Positions 11,451 to 23,280 of a stretch of DNA of 64,000 nucleotides are shown piece by piece. The notes under the pieces were generated by a model. The model ran no database searches and was not told the origin of the DNA. It saw nothing but the letters and a program-made list of their open reading frames with translations. Origin of the DNA: Phymatolithon calcareum (lineage: Eukaryota; Rhodophyta; Florideophyceae; Hapalidiales); contig OZ345378.1 of assembly GCA_977006965.1 (NCBI GenBank), positions 62,001 to 126,000 of the forward strand, read 5' to 3'. A program made the translations under genes and the position numbers. Numbering within the stretch: position 1 is the first letter of the stretch; every line of letters starts with the position of its first letter.

Positions 11451-14360
11451 AATGAAAATGAATGAAAATGAATGAAAATGAATGAAAATGAATGAAAATG
11501 AATGAAAATGAATGAAAATGAATGAAAATGAATGAAAATGAATGAAAATGAATGAAAATGAATGAAAATGAATGAAAATGAATGAAAATGAATGAAAATG
11601 AATGAAAATGAATGAAAATGAATGAAAATGAATGAAAATGAATGAAAATGAATGAAAATGAATGAAAATGAATGAAAATGAATGAAAATGAATGAAAATG
11701 AATGAAAATGAATGAAAATGAATGAAAATGAATGAAAATGAATGAAAATGAATGAAAATGAATGAAAATGAATGAAAATGAATGAAAATGAATGAAAATG
11801 AATGAAAATGAATGAAAATGAATGAAAATGAATGAAAATGAATGAAAATGAATGAAAATGAATGAAAATGAATGAAAATGAATGAAAATGAATGAAAATG
11901 AATGAAAATGAATGAAAATGAATGAAAATGAATGAAAATGAATGAAAATGAATGAAAATGAATGAAAATGAATGAAAATGAATGAAAATGAATGAAAATG
12001 AATGAAAATGAATGAAAATGAATGAAAATGAATGAAAATGAATGAAAATGAATGAAAATGAATGAAAATGAATGAAAATGAATGAAAATGAATGAAAATG
12101 AATGAAAATGAATGAAAATGAATGAAAATGAATGAAAATGAATGAAAATGAATGAAAATGAATGAAAATGAATGAAAATGAATGAAAATGAATGAAAATG
12201 AATGAAAATGAATGAAAATGAATGAAAATGAATGAAAATGAATGAAAATGAATGAAAATGAATGAAAATGAATGAAAATGAATGAAAATGAATGAAAATG
12301 AATGAAAATGAATGAAAATGAATGAAAATGAATGAAAATGAATGAAAATGAATGAAAATGAATGAAAATGAATGAAAATGAATGAAAATGAATGAAAATG
12401 AATGAAAATGAATGAAAATGAATGAAAATGAATGAAAATGAATGAAAATGAATGAAAATGAATGAAAATGAATGAAAATGAATGAAAATGAATGAAAATG
12501 AATGAAAATGAATGAAAATGAATGAAAATGAATGAAAATGAATGAAAATGAATGAAAATGAATGAAAATGAATGAAAATGAATGAAAATGAATGAAAATG
12601 AATGAAAATGAATGAAAATGAATGAAAATGAATGAAAATGAATGAAAATGAATGAAAATGAATGAAAATGAATGAAAATGAATGAAAATGAATGAAAATG
12701 AATGAAAATGAATGAAAATGAATGAAAATGAATGAAAATGAATGAAAATGAATGAAAATGAATGAAAATGAATGAAAATGAATGAAAATGAATGAAAATG
12801 AATGAAAATGAATGAAAATGAATGAAAATGAATGAAAATGAATGAAAATGAATGAAAATGAATGAAAATGAATGAAAATGAATGAAAATGAATGAAAATG
12901 AATGAAAATGAATGAAAATGAATGAAAATGAATGAAAATGAATGAAAATGAATGAAAATGAATGAAAATGAATGAAAATGAATGAAAATGAATGAAAATG
13001 AATGAAAATGAATGAAAATGAATGAAAATGAATGAAAATGAATGAAAATGAATGAAAATGAATGAAAATGAATGAAAATGAATGAAAATGAATGAAAATG
13101 AATGAAAATGAATGAAAATGAATGAAAATGAATGAAAATGAATGAAAATGAATGAAAATGAATGAAAATGAATGAAAATGAATGAAAATGAATGAAAATG
13201 AATGAAAATGAATGAAAATGAATGAAAATGAATGAAAATGAATGAAAATGAATGAAAATGAATGAAAATGAATGAAAATGAATGAAAATGAATGAAAATG
13301 AATGAAAATGAATGAAAATGAATGAAAATGAATGAAAATGAATGAAAATGAATGAAAATGAATGAAAATGAATGAAAATGAATGAAAATGAATGAAAATG
13401 AATGAAAATGAATGAAAATGAATGAAAATGAATGAAAATGAATGAAAATGAATGAAAATGAATGAAAATGAATGAAAATGAATGAAAATGAATGAAAATG
13501 AATGAAAATGAATGAAAATGAATGAAAATGAATGAAAATGAATGAAAATGAATGAAAATGAATGAAAATGAATGAAAATGAATGAAAATGAATGAAAATG
13601 AATGAAAATGAATGAAAATGAATGAAAATGAATGAAAATGAATGAAAATGAATGAAAATGAATGAAAATGAATGAAAATGAATGAAAATGAATGAAAATG
13701 AATGAAAATGAATGAAAATGAATGAAAATGAATGAAAATGAATGAAAATGAATGAAAATGAATGAAAATGAATGAAAATGAATGAAAATGAATGAAAATG
13801 AATGAAAATGAATGAAAATGAATGAAAATGAATGAAAATGAATGAAAATGAATGAAAATGAATGAAAATGAATGAAAATGAATGAAAATGAATGAAAATG
13901 AATGAAAATGAATGAAAATGAATGAAAATGAATGAAAATGAATGAAAATGAATGAAAATGAATGAAAATGAATGAAAATGAATGAAAATGAATGAAAATG
14001 AATGAAAATGAATGAAAATGAATGAAAATGAATGAAAATGAATGAAAATGAATGAAAATGAATGAAAATGAATGAAAATGAATGAAAATGAATGAAAATG
14101 AATGAAAATGAATGAAAATGAATGAAAATGAATGAAAATGAATGAAAATGAATGAAAATGAATGAAAATGAATGAAAATGAATGAAAATGAATGAAAATG
14201 AATGAAAATGAATGAAAATGAATGAAAATGAATGAAAATGAATGAAAATGAATGAAAATGAATGAAAATGAATGAAAATGAATGAAAATGAATGAAAATG
14301 AATGAAAATGAATGAAAATGAATGAAAATGAATGAAAATGAATGAAAATGAATGAAAATG
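11451..14360. repeat. 10-bp satellite (AATGAAAATG) x 291
   Basis: The unit aatgaaaatg repeats without any variant for 2,910 bp, which is 291 head-to-tail copies. A few related bases (aataaatg) lead into it at the left edge, and at the right it stops abruptly at cgaacgtacg. The unit contains an A4 run at a constant 10-bp spacing, close to one helical turn, so the array is expected to be intrinsically curved. The unit has no in-frame stop on the - strand, which creates an open frame of more than 1,000 codons with a 10-residue Phe/His/Ser/Ile periodicity. That frame is a by-product of the repeat, not a gene. Complete homogeneity implies very recent amplification or homogenisation, or a consensus artefact of assembly. 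Confidence 0.98.
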
Positions 14361-14570
14361 CGAACGTACGGACAATTGTTTTCTCAGTTCTGAAAGATTG
14401 TTTTCGTCAGTACGAGTCACTAATGGACGATGTTTTCCGACTTGTCGCCTGTCGAAAGAGCACACTGCGACTATAACTTCGTCATAACCCGAGCAAGTAG
14501 TGAGAAGAATAAGGTCCGATCGATTTCATCAGCCTTCTTCATGTTGTTTTGGAACAATATTGAATCGTTG

Positions 14571-15300
14571 TGCACTGCATCATCAACTCGCCAACGGCGG
14601 CGGCATTGGTATACGGTCTCCAAAAGACCTCGATCTAGAAACAAGTCGTCTTCCTCCTCGACATCGGCGGTGGGACGTTCGATGTCACGCTGATGGAGTT
14701 TACTCACGGAAACACCGTTACTGATCTTGCGACCTACGGCGACACGGACCTTGGTGGCGAAGACTTTAACTCTTGATTGGTGCACTACTTCGCCAAGTCC
14801 TTTAACGAACAAGAAAATGCGAACATCTTCGACTGCGAAAAAGAGATTCTTCGCGCGATAGTTACCGAGGATTAGCACATTCTCTCCAGATCCAATTCAA
14901 CGATTTTGGCGGTCGACTCTCTGCTTGAAGGGAAGGAATTAGAAATGACGGTTTCGTCGGAGACCTTTGAAGATATTTGCACTGAACCTTTCGAGAAGAT
15001 GATTGTAGAGACGGGTAATGTTCAGGAGCATGGCAGTAAGTACGGGAGGAACGTCGACACTGTGGTACTGGTTGGGGGCTCTTCGAAAATTCTAAAAGTG
15101 CAGGACATGCTCTCCACGGAATTTGGTTCTGCAAAATTCCTGCGTAAAATGAAGCTGGACGAGGCCTTGGCAATCCTTGCGGCCGTTCTTGCCTTCAGCC
15201 TCGATGATCCAGACAATAGAGCGCGTAATCTTCATGACTTAACTCCATTTTCGATGGCGCTGCGAGTTCAATATTATTCTGGCTGTGCTGGAGCGACGGA
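14571..15300 (+). pseudogene. Hsp70 (DnaK family) pseudogene fragment
   Basis: The translation, read across frame changes and stops, matches the middle third of an Hsp70. It begins with CIINSPTAAALVYGLQK (family: INEPTAAAxAYGL), then LLDIGGGTFDVTLMEF (phosphate-2 loop of the ATPase domain), GDTDLGGEDFNS, and LVHYFAKSFNEQ after a TGA. It continues with ILAVDSLLEGKELEM, DTVVLVGGSSKILKVQDM (adenosine motif) and a weak NLHDLTPFSMALR at the start of the substrate-binding domain. The first ~170 and last ~240 residues of a normal Hsp70 are missing. There are at least two stop codons and at least two frame changes. The fragment starts about 210 bp after the 10-bp satellite. It cannot make a functional chaperone. 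Confidence 0.85.
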
Positions 15301-16430
15301 TAGAGAATGTTCCCGAAATCTGACTTGCAGAACGAAATGTCACATACGAGCGTACACTGACATTACTCCCTAAGATCGCCTCTGTACCTTACTTGGCGAC
15401 AGCGAGCGTAAACGAAACTCATGGCTCCTACGTGCAGATTACTGACAGACTTCAAGTCACTCGAGGAGCACCGCGACGACCTAAGACTGCATTGGGGTAC
15501 ACATGCAAGCTTCGCTTTAAACGCTTCATTTCGTCTCATGCAGATCCATTGCCGCAGGACTAACCGATCAATGTGCAATTCTCGCTTCGCTCGATATATG
15601 TGCCCAAGGGAATGGCATGAGTGTAAAAAATATCTACAATCTCTTAATTCTGTTGAACCCAGCTTGCATCTTTCTGAGTGCAATGGCGATGCTCTATCTC
15701 ATCAGATGAGGTGCGCTACCCTGTTTTCGCGTTGACGAACTGGCTGGGGGCGGAAAATTTAATTGGTTTTCAATACGGCAGTGGAAAATTTACCTATGCA
15801 AAACGTTTTCTTACAAAATTTTATCATATGAAAAAAAGTTTGCAGCATGCAAAATGCAGAGTTGATAAATTTTCATTACGTTTTCTTAAGTAACGAATAC
15901 CGACCATGTCGCTTGGATTTTTGAATTTAATTTTTTGCCAAACGTTATGCACTCTTCCCTGTTAAACATTTTGTACCGTTCCCTACAAACGTTTGCAAGA
16001 CATTTATGATTGCCGCAAATCGTTTGAAGATCTTTTACGACAGCTGCTAAAAGATTGCAGATCGTTTCCCAGTGCTGCAGAACGTTTATTGCTAAGTTGA
16101 TGCAATTGAATCTTTTTTTCTAGGCTTTCTTGCCACGGTTTTTGTGGGCATAATTAGGACAACAATGTTTCACCAATGAGAACAGGATTTTTTGATTCCA
16201 TCTGTGTCGTATGGGCTGAAGACATGGCCATTTAAGGTAGGGCGCTCTCTGAGTGCGACTACATGACACAGGAGTGCCTTTTCCTCTCGATAATCGTTAA
16301 TAAACCTTTCATTCATCGTCAGGAAGCTCGAGCGGCCTTTTTATCCTGCGGGGAAACTATTATTTGACTGCAGGTCCCTGCTGCGGGCGTCTCATGTTTG
16401 ACCGAAACGCGACGAATACGTCCGACGACT
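15301..16430. other. About 1.1 kb without a gene; loose AACGTTT-like motif series
   Basis: No coding family is recognisable. Between 15790 and 16090 a loose motif (aaacgtttgc, gcaaatcgttt, gcagatcgttt, gcagaacgttt and relatives) recurs at irregular spacing, perhaps an eroded minisatellite. Around 16260-16320 a short segment with taataaacc resembles an LTR or 3' end, but no matching second copy was found. Confidence 0.4.
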
Positions 16431-16439
16431 GTCACGTTT

Positions 16440-17035
16440 GCACTCCAGAAACGGAGTCAATCACCTCTCAATTCTGAAATTTCGAACATTAACATCTCTC
16501 GACATCCCGGGCCGGGCGATCGAAACACCGCAAGACCTGTTCTCGACGAGCTGTATTTATAAAACTTTCGCCAGTGTGTCCGTTCTAATGCGCAACGTTT
16601 GGCACCTCTGTTTTGATAATTCGACTACCTCTATCTATACAGTACATGAACAGAGCACTGCGCACTGCACACCTCGTGAATAGAAGCTGGCGAGAAGGTG
16701 ATTTTCCTGCGGCATGGCGAGAGGTTCTTCTTCTCGGAATACTCAAACCCAACGACCCTACGACATTGCGGCCGATATCTTTGTCCACCCTGGTCAACAG
16801 AGCTGCCGAACGGCTCGTTGGACTACGCCTCACAGCGTGGCTCGAGTTGCAGCTACCCGCCACTCAGGCAGGATTTCGGAGGTTTCGAGGCACTCAGGAA
16901 CACATCGCAGCCATGGCTCAACGCACGGCAGATTCTCTCTCTCGCTGACAGAAGTGTGCTGCTCTTTTCGTCGACTTCAGCGCAGCGTACGACCGTGTGG
17001 TTATTCTCGCATGCCGTTGTCTTGTCGCGAATAGG
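16440..17035 (+). pseudogene. Non-LTR retrotransposon (LINE) reverse transcriptase fragment
   Basis: One frame reads NRSWREGDFPAAWREVLLLG, ILKPNDPTTLRPISLSTLVN, RAAERLVGLRL and LPATQAGFRRFRGTQEHIA. After a TGA at 16946 it continues with ALFVDFSAAYDRV. These are the ordered fingers and palm blocks of LINE RTs (PI-LKP, RPISL, QAGFR, F-DFxxAYD). The catalytic YADD block and everything downstream are missing: the sequence runs straight into an unrelated basic, DUF6818-like reading frame. The upstream part (16440-16600) is open but only weakly LINE-like. This is a truncated, inactive remnant. Confidence 0.8.
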
Positions 17036-17099
17036 TCGACCTCGTCCTCCACAACCGTCTGGCCCTGAAACGACAGGGCGCTCCCGCCCCGCAATTCCC

Positions 17100-17888
17100 G
17101 CATCTTCGCATCGCACTTCGGCCAAGAAGAGAAAGAAGAATGGCGGTCGTGGAGTCGGGTTCTCCAAAAAAGAGCTTGATTGCCTCTTAGAAGTACTCGA
17201 AGATGTTCTCCCAATAGGAAAGGAAGAATGGGAATATGTACAACGACAGCATGGGATGTTCTATCCGCGCATGGGCCGCACCGTAAACTCAATTAGGCGG
17301 AAGTTCAACTCCCTGTGCCGCACGCATGTTCCCACTGGCGACCCCACGATTCCTCCCGAGGTAAGGAGGGACAAGAAAATCCGGAACGAAATGGTGGCGC
17401 GTGCGCATGTTGGCGAAGGCGAGGATGTATGTGGACATTTTATTGGCACTTCAAGTGGAGAAGATAAGGGTAATGATGACGAAGATGGCAACAGTAATGA
17501 TGATGGTGTATCCGTGCGTGATCGTGAAAACGGGAACAATTCGTCGCGAGAGAGACAACAGGCCCTCCCGCGTCCCTTGGTGCGTCGACGGAAATCCGGA
17601 AAGCGAAGAGAAACTAGCGATGGTGGATAGTTGACCAGTCTTCTCAAGTTACAGATAGTTCAAGACCAAAACCGGCGAGAAGATGAGCGCAAGGATCGTG
17701 CCGAACAGCGAGAGGAAGAGTGGAAAGAACGTGCAGAACAGAGAGCGGAGGAGAGAGCGAGGCGTCATCGGGAGGATAAGAGGCATGATCAATTAATGCA
17801 AATGATGATGGTTTCCTTCAGCAAGAAAAATTGGTCGTTGAAGCACTTGGCTTCAATACTATGTTACGATTTTCATGTGATAGTCTAA
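17100..17888 (+). pseudogene. DUF6818-like (Myb/SANT-like) protein, disrupted
   Basis: After a basic stretch (AKKRKKN) the frame reads GVGFSKKELDCLLEVLEDVL, PIGKEEWEYVQRQH, RTVNSIRRKFNSLCRTH, TGDPTIPPEVRRDKKIRNEM. This resembles the DUF6818 family, a Myb/SANT-like DNA-binding domain common in transposon-associated proteins of oomycetes and other protists. It is followed by an acidic/Asn-rich linker, a basic RRRKSGKRR stretch, a TAG stop at 17628, and in the same frame a long charged coiled coil (RREDERKDRAEQREEEWKER) ending in MMMVSF. The single stop splits what would be one protein. No in-frame ATG precedes the domain, and the 5' end is fused to LINE sequence, so it appears 5'-truncated. The DUF assignment is from memory of the motif order. 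Confidence 0.6.
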
Positions 17889-18148
17889 TTGTAGAATGAA
17901 TAAACCGATGCTCAAGTCATGGTTCCTCTTGAAAAACGAACATTTAAATCGACACTTAGCCGCTGAACACACTCCCACCACGGATACTGCTGGATATGCT
18001 CTCGACTGTGACGATTAAGCACGCCAGTAGCTGTTGTTAAGGGGAAGATCCAAACTCTAAGTCTTTGGTGGCGTCTTTGAATTTATGTCGAGTGTGCGCT
18101 CGGTCATCTCCCAGTAACTAAACATCATTAAAGAGGAAATGTGAGATC
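17889..18148. other. Spacer between DUF6818-like remnant and Harbinger-like transposase
   Basis: Non-coding. No terminal inverted repeat of the transposase was identified here. Confidence 0.5.
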
Positions 18149-19323
18149 CTACTCACCCCAAAACAGACCGTTAGCTTCTACGCTAAGTTGCGGCATAAAC
18201 GTGGTAAGAATTTGGTTCATCCCAAAAAGCCTCGACCTCAAATTGAACAAATGAAAAACTCTCGCAAGCATTACTCTTCGCTCTCCGCGTTCTTCGTAGA
18301 CAAACCGGTCTTTTAACATTGGAAATGACCCTTTGAGCCCTCTCATACCCCCTCGGATGCTTGCCGCAAAGATGTAGCCTGCTTATGACGAGCGATCTCA
18401 CTGAAGTCGTCAGTAATGATAACGTGGTCTCGTGAAGACTTGCACAGAAATGGATATAGTGCTTGGCTAAATGCTGAGTCGACAACAACTCGCCCACCGC
18501 ACCGATTGTATGCTTCTTCCATCTTGCTATATATATTGCCCCATTACGCAATAGTTGAAGCGTGCATTGACCCTGGCGCATTTAGAGCGCATGCAATGAT
18601 GACTCCACCTGGTGCAAAAACGAAAATATTGGAAACGTAGTGATCATTAGTCCAACCATTATAAAACATGCACTGAATAACATCGTCGCCGGTCTGCTCC
18701 AATGTCAATTTCAGTCCGTCAGCAGTTGCGTACACATCTGTCAGCAATGAGTACTTGGAATTTATAGCCTCCTTGTAATCAGAAATTTTAGCGTCGCTAG
18801 GCATTCTCACCGCCGCCGACTGGTCGTTACGCAAAACACGAAGTAAAACACGCCGGCTGAAGAGCAAAAACAGGGAGCAAACGGATCCTGTGATTCCAAA
18901 GATCATGCAGAACACCGTATGAGAGCCTCTAATTCTTGTCCATGTCAGAACAAGGCCCAAACAGTGGGTGGCCGTCAGCGTTCTTGGCCGTCCCTTTCGC
19001 ATTGCGATCGGAGGAAGTCGTTTTATGTTTCCATCAGTTGAGTACGGCGTGAAAGCGTCGTATACTGCCTAAAACTTCGCCAAAATATAGCGCAATGCAT
19101 CATGATTGAATCCAGTGAGGGTGATAAGGGACTGGTCGCAACCCGACCCTAAAAGCACAGCAAACGCAGACATCGAAGGTTGATGGAGAGCGGTAGCGGT
19201 AATACGCCGGTCACGGTTTCTGCGTTCGAGCGTCGACATCTGCCTGATTAGCTTTTTCGGCGCCACCGGTCTGCGGCTCTGGATGATGGCGAGGACGTTG
19301 AGAGTACGAAATGCCAAACTCAT
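18149..19323 (-). pseudogene. PIF/Harbinger-type DDE transposase (DDE_Tnp_4 family), inactivated
   Basis: Read from 19323 leftwards, a transposase of about 390 codons can be traced. The N-terminal part (MSLAFRTLNVLAIIQS) runs to a TAG at 19069, then continues in the same frame through MRKGRPRTLTATHCLGLVLT to DVYATADGLKLTLEQ (first catalytic Asp) and IIACALNAPGSMHASTIA (family motif GSxHDS). A TAA at 18544 follows, then WGNIYSKMEEAYNRCGG and RVVVDSAFSQALYPF (second Asp). A frameshift follows, after which MRGLKGSFPMLKDRF and LRSRLFGMNQILTTFMPQL form the C-terminal block that normally holds the last acidic residue. Two in-frame stops plus one frameshift make it non-functional. The expected D of the GSMHDS motif is A here. 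Confidence 0.82.
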
Positions 19324-21310
19324 GATCTTACGTGCGTGTGCAAGCGTGAAATGAGAGATATGGCGCGGAATGGTCGGCTAGCGTTCGATCTGGGTCGCCA
19401 TTTTCTGTTCTGCTTGCACGGCTCGACCGTATTTCCAGCATGTACTGATTCCACCCAAGATGCTTGAAGTGGAATCTTCCAACCCACTTCCCCGGTTGGA
19501 GTGACAGTCTTTATTACCAATGACGCGCGCAAAATTTTGTGTTTCAGATCACACAGGGGTTAAAAAGCACAAAAATTAGTCACGCTTTCCCCAAATACTT
19601 CGAGTCCAATTTTGTGTTTCAGGAAGGCCCCAATGATCGCACGTACATTATATGGTCAAAAATATGGACAAAAAAGCAATATTTAGGAAAGTGAACATAT
19701 TATAGACGCTTTAAAAAGTAAGCGGGATTTTGTGCCAGTATTTTCGAAGCGTTCTGCTGAGTCCAGAACACGAAACGTATGGATTAAGGCGTTGCAGCCG
19801 CAAAGACAATCTCAAGAGCTTAGCGCTGTGGATTCAGTGAGCGTTTATTTTTTGATGGTCTGGAATTCGTCGTGGAAGATGTACACGATTAAATTCAGCT
19901 CATTAATTTTGCTGATACATCAAATCCCTCATACATTAGTCTGCACAAACGACTACGGATTTATTTCCTTTTTGGTTTGTCGACAGAATGCTCTCGTCCT
20001 CCTCTTACTTTACACTGGTTTTATTCTTCCGCAAGCAAACTCGCTTGAGTGATGCTTTATTTTAATTCAGTCATGATAATACCAACGCAACTAGCCTATC
20101 TTGTTCTAACGTTCTACTTTTCTATCAAACTTTGCAAACTGAAAATGTTTCTCTCTTTTATAGTCTATACAGCTTGCATTTACGGCAAAACTTTGCAGAA
20201 ATCATTACACTCATTGCAGTATCATAGTTTCCGATCCTTAACACAGATTGACATTTCCTACGCCTCTCCTTACTCTCCCGATCGTGGAGCGGGCCACTCA
20301 CGAGTTGTTACAATTATACTGAAATTTGCTTAAGACATTACCTTAAATTTGTCTTGGCCAGATTTTTTTGAAGTCATGATAAATACCGAGTACAATCGGC
20401 CCGTTCTAACTGCATCCCTTGTAATTGAAATCCCTGCAGAATTGCAATCGGAGTGCCTCTCATGACCCAAAATCGACCCTAAAATATTTAAATTTTAAGG
20501 TTCCACAGCCGAGAAGATGCGCATTCCAAATGAGTGTGACGGCCGATGAAGAGAAGGGGAGAGCGAAAGGAGTTCCTTTGTCAGGGTAGGATCACTGATA
20601 TATGGAGAGGAGATTATGGCACAGTAGGGGATGTGAATCTCTGAACGAGGTTAAAAACGTGTCAAATTGCTGTAAGTTGTCTGTAAATCGGCTGAAGGTT
20701 CATGGTATGATACGCCTTCTCGGACTGAAATCCTCATTCAACAGCAATCCAACTACCTGTCCCAAAGCGTTGCAGTTAAAAGGGGTTGACTGTATTGGCT
20801 GACGAAGAAGAACAAGCTCTCAGCTCGCACATTCCGCAATGATCGAAATGCATGGCGTTCCGATGCTCGTGGCTGCAAACGTCAGTCAATATACCAAAAT
20901 CCCAATTGATTGCATTGAGTATATATGGGGTCAACTCACCCTGCGTACTCCTGCGTTCACGTTCAAATCAATAGCGACAATTAAAAGATATAAGTTCAAG
21001 GAAACCAAAAAGTTCAACGAACATGACGCTGACCGGACAGAGCGGACAACAAGCGACACAAGACAAGTTTCCAGCTCGGCCGTCCGTGTCTGCGCTGGCG
21101 CACGTGGCCGCAGCTATCAAGATGTACAAAGCGTCCGTTTCGCTGGTAATCCTGCCTGAAATGCTTGGCGCGATCGCGACCGCGCCCGCCTGGTGCTCAG
21201 CGAATCTAGCACTCGCCACGCTTGAAATGCCAGACTCAACCCCGCCGTCGTCAGATTTCGAAGAAATCTTGCGAATTTCCCAAGTTTATGTCATGCAAAT
21301 CGAAAAGACC
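19324..21310. other. About 2 kb without a recognisable gene
   Basis: Short direct repeats of ttttgtgtttcag occur near 19533 and 19613, 78-80 bp apart, possibly linked to the end of the transposase element. Otherwise only short motif-less ORFs are present. Confidence 0.45.
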
Positions 21311-21319
21311 GCTCCAACT

Positions 21320-22205
21320 TTCAGATCACATTCTCATGTATTCTCGACCATACGTGCTCCTCGATTTCGTGTTTGCGACAGGTAGTACATGGATTCCGCC
21401 CTGAATGGTGTGCCGCAAATGTCAAGGAAGCTGGAATAGAGAACAGAAGGAGGTCAAAGAAGGTAACGAAATGACCAGCTATAGTGAGCATCGAAAAATG
21501 GCTTCGAACCCGAGTAATCCCGTCAAAGGACGGCTGCTGAAGATTGGCTGCGTAGAGATTTCCAGGTGCTCCGCAGTTTCCTTGCAACCAGAGTTTCAGG
21601 TTTTTGGGTCGTGTGACAGTGTGTCTCCATGCCTAAACGCAGCCACCAATCAGTTGGTCTAAGATCACGTCTGCCTCTCTGCGCGATATGGGCAGCTCTC
21701 AGGACAGTGCCGGAATGGCGAAAGGTTTTTCTCGTAAAGACGTCCTAATGATTGATCTCGCACCATCGGCGGTCAGAGGAACATTCTGATGATCCAATAG
21801 TCATGATTCGCTAATTGCCTTTTTTGCAAATTCGTCGACCGCATCATTTCTTGGAATGCCAAAGTGACTTGGTATTCAAATGTCGTCGACGAAAATCTCC
21901 TTGTACATCTGCTACTCCATGAGGCCCTAAAGTCTCCGTATCATATCCGCATGGTTTCGCGGCTGTCCGTTAAAAGTATCGATATAACTCCTACTGTCGG
22001 TGAACCATCTTATACCAAAGGAGAGCTTGAGCGCTTCTTGAAAGGCATGAACTGCGGGGAAAACCTCCGCGTAGTATGAATATCCTACAGCTCCGTCGGG
22101 AAAGGCCAGTTCCTTCATCGTTTCATTTCCGCGCGTCAGCAAACCCCCGCACCGTCGATATTGTCCGGGACTTTCTGAACATGTCAAGAATGTCTCCATG
22201 CTCAT
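21320..22205 (-). pseudogene. LINE C-terminal fragment with RNase H domain
   Basis: On the - strand the reading is KELAFPDGAVGYSYYAEVFP, then IRWFTDSRSYIDTFNGQPR (RNase H TDSxS block), and after stops IPSHFGIPRNDAVDEFAKKA (RNase H WxPxHxGxxxNxxAD block). Further down comes SFDGITRVRSHFSML, AGHFVTFFDLLLFSIPA, then AAHHSGRNP. This is the end of a LINE of the RNase H-bearing type. At least four stop codons lie between these blocks. The distal part (21390-21600) has an inverted relative at 58960-59130, so both derive from one LINE family. Confidence 0.72.
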
Positions 22206-23070
22206 CGCAAAGAATCACACGCTGCTTCGAAACTATCGCTCTTGAGGCGTATGTATGTTCGCCACCGTTGTCACATTGTAGACACGCAATATTGCAGTGG
22301 TGTAATGAACGACATTATCACCATCGACCTCGGAGCTCTATAACGGCTCCTTGTGATCTATTCACCGACACTGACAACACAGTATCGTGAACGACTCTTC
22401 CAAGAGGAACAAACGAATTTATCGCAGACGTAGACTAACACTCAACGTAATATTAGTCGAGCATCGGTCAGTGCCCCCCCTTTTTGCAGGGTGTGCAATC
22501 GCTCGCCCCCGCCCTATTTAAGCGGCGATTCTGATCGCATCTTAGACAGAGGCATCGCATCACAGAGACATCACCCCTTTTCAAGATAAACCCCAACACT
22601 TTTCTTTTCACTCCCAGTGATTACAACATGAAAGAATAATGTCCGGTGGTTTGCCGCGCCGAGTCATAAATTTCGGCAGTTTTGCACTCTGCTGATGGCC
22701 TAGCTACTTGAAAATTGCAAGCTTTGCATTGTACCAGCCTTCATCTAAATTGACAGACGCGTTCGCCGTGATGAAGATCGCGCACATATGCCGATAGAAT
22801 TTCTCCAACGCTCCCGCCGGTGCATATTTCCAAGTCAGCTGCCGTCCCGGTAGAGAAGAAGAGCCTCAACGGCTAATTTTTCCCTTTCTTCATCCTTTGC
22901 AGAGTGTTGCACTCTCAGGGTCGGCAAAGTAGTCGGCACTCGCTCTCGCCAATTGTGGCTTGCTTGAGATGCGATCCTTTACTCGCTGCGATGAGCGGTG
23001 CCTTATAAGCTCTCGGATTCTCAACCCACTGGCTGGGTGTTGCACAGCACACCCCACGAATACCGACACT
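22206..23070. other. Non-coding stretch with a possible core promoter or LTR remnant
   Basis: At 22500-22630 a C-rich stretch is followed by ctatttaagc, a purine-rich leader and acaacatg, then an immediate stop. This resembles a promoter/5' leader or an LTR fragment. No partner LTR was found. No gene is supported. Confidence 0.35.
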
Positions 23071-23077
23071 ATCCTGT

Positions 23078-23280
23078 CACTATCAGGTCTAAGGGCTACC
23101 GTGATATGCACGTGCGAGTCTGTGACCCAACTTGGCGATCTCTCGGGCCTCCCCGCCTGTGATGTCAGGTCTATCACTGTTAGGTCTAACGGCTACCGCG
23201 ATACGCACGTGCGAGTCAGTGACCCATCTTGGCGATCTCTGGGCACCTCCCATCCTGTGATTATTTCCACTGTCAGGTCT
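23078..23280. repeat. Tandem repeat, period about 93-97 bp, two and a fraction copies
   Basis: Units begin cactatcaggtct (23078), cactgttaggtct (23175) and cactgtcaggtct (23268). The first two share gcacgtgcgagtc, tgaccca and ttggcgatctc in order. The third copy is cut off after the first block. No coding function is evident. Confidence 0.8.

Noticed and set aside
11451-14360. CRISPR-like array
   Set aside because: Pure head-to-tail repeat with no spacers.
11244-14465. 1,073-codon open frame on the - strand
   Set aside because: It is almost entirely the translation of the 10-bp satellite; the frame is open only because the unit has no stop in that direction.
16698-17630. 310-codon + strand ORF taken as one protein
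   Set aside because: Its first half is the wrong frame of LINE RT sequence; only the part from about 17100 has a domain-like pattern.
22500-22630. ctatttaagc with leader and ATG as a protein gene start
   Set aside because: The ATG is followed within a few codons by a stop, and nothing coding continues.
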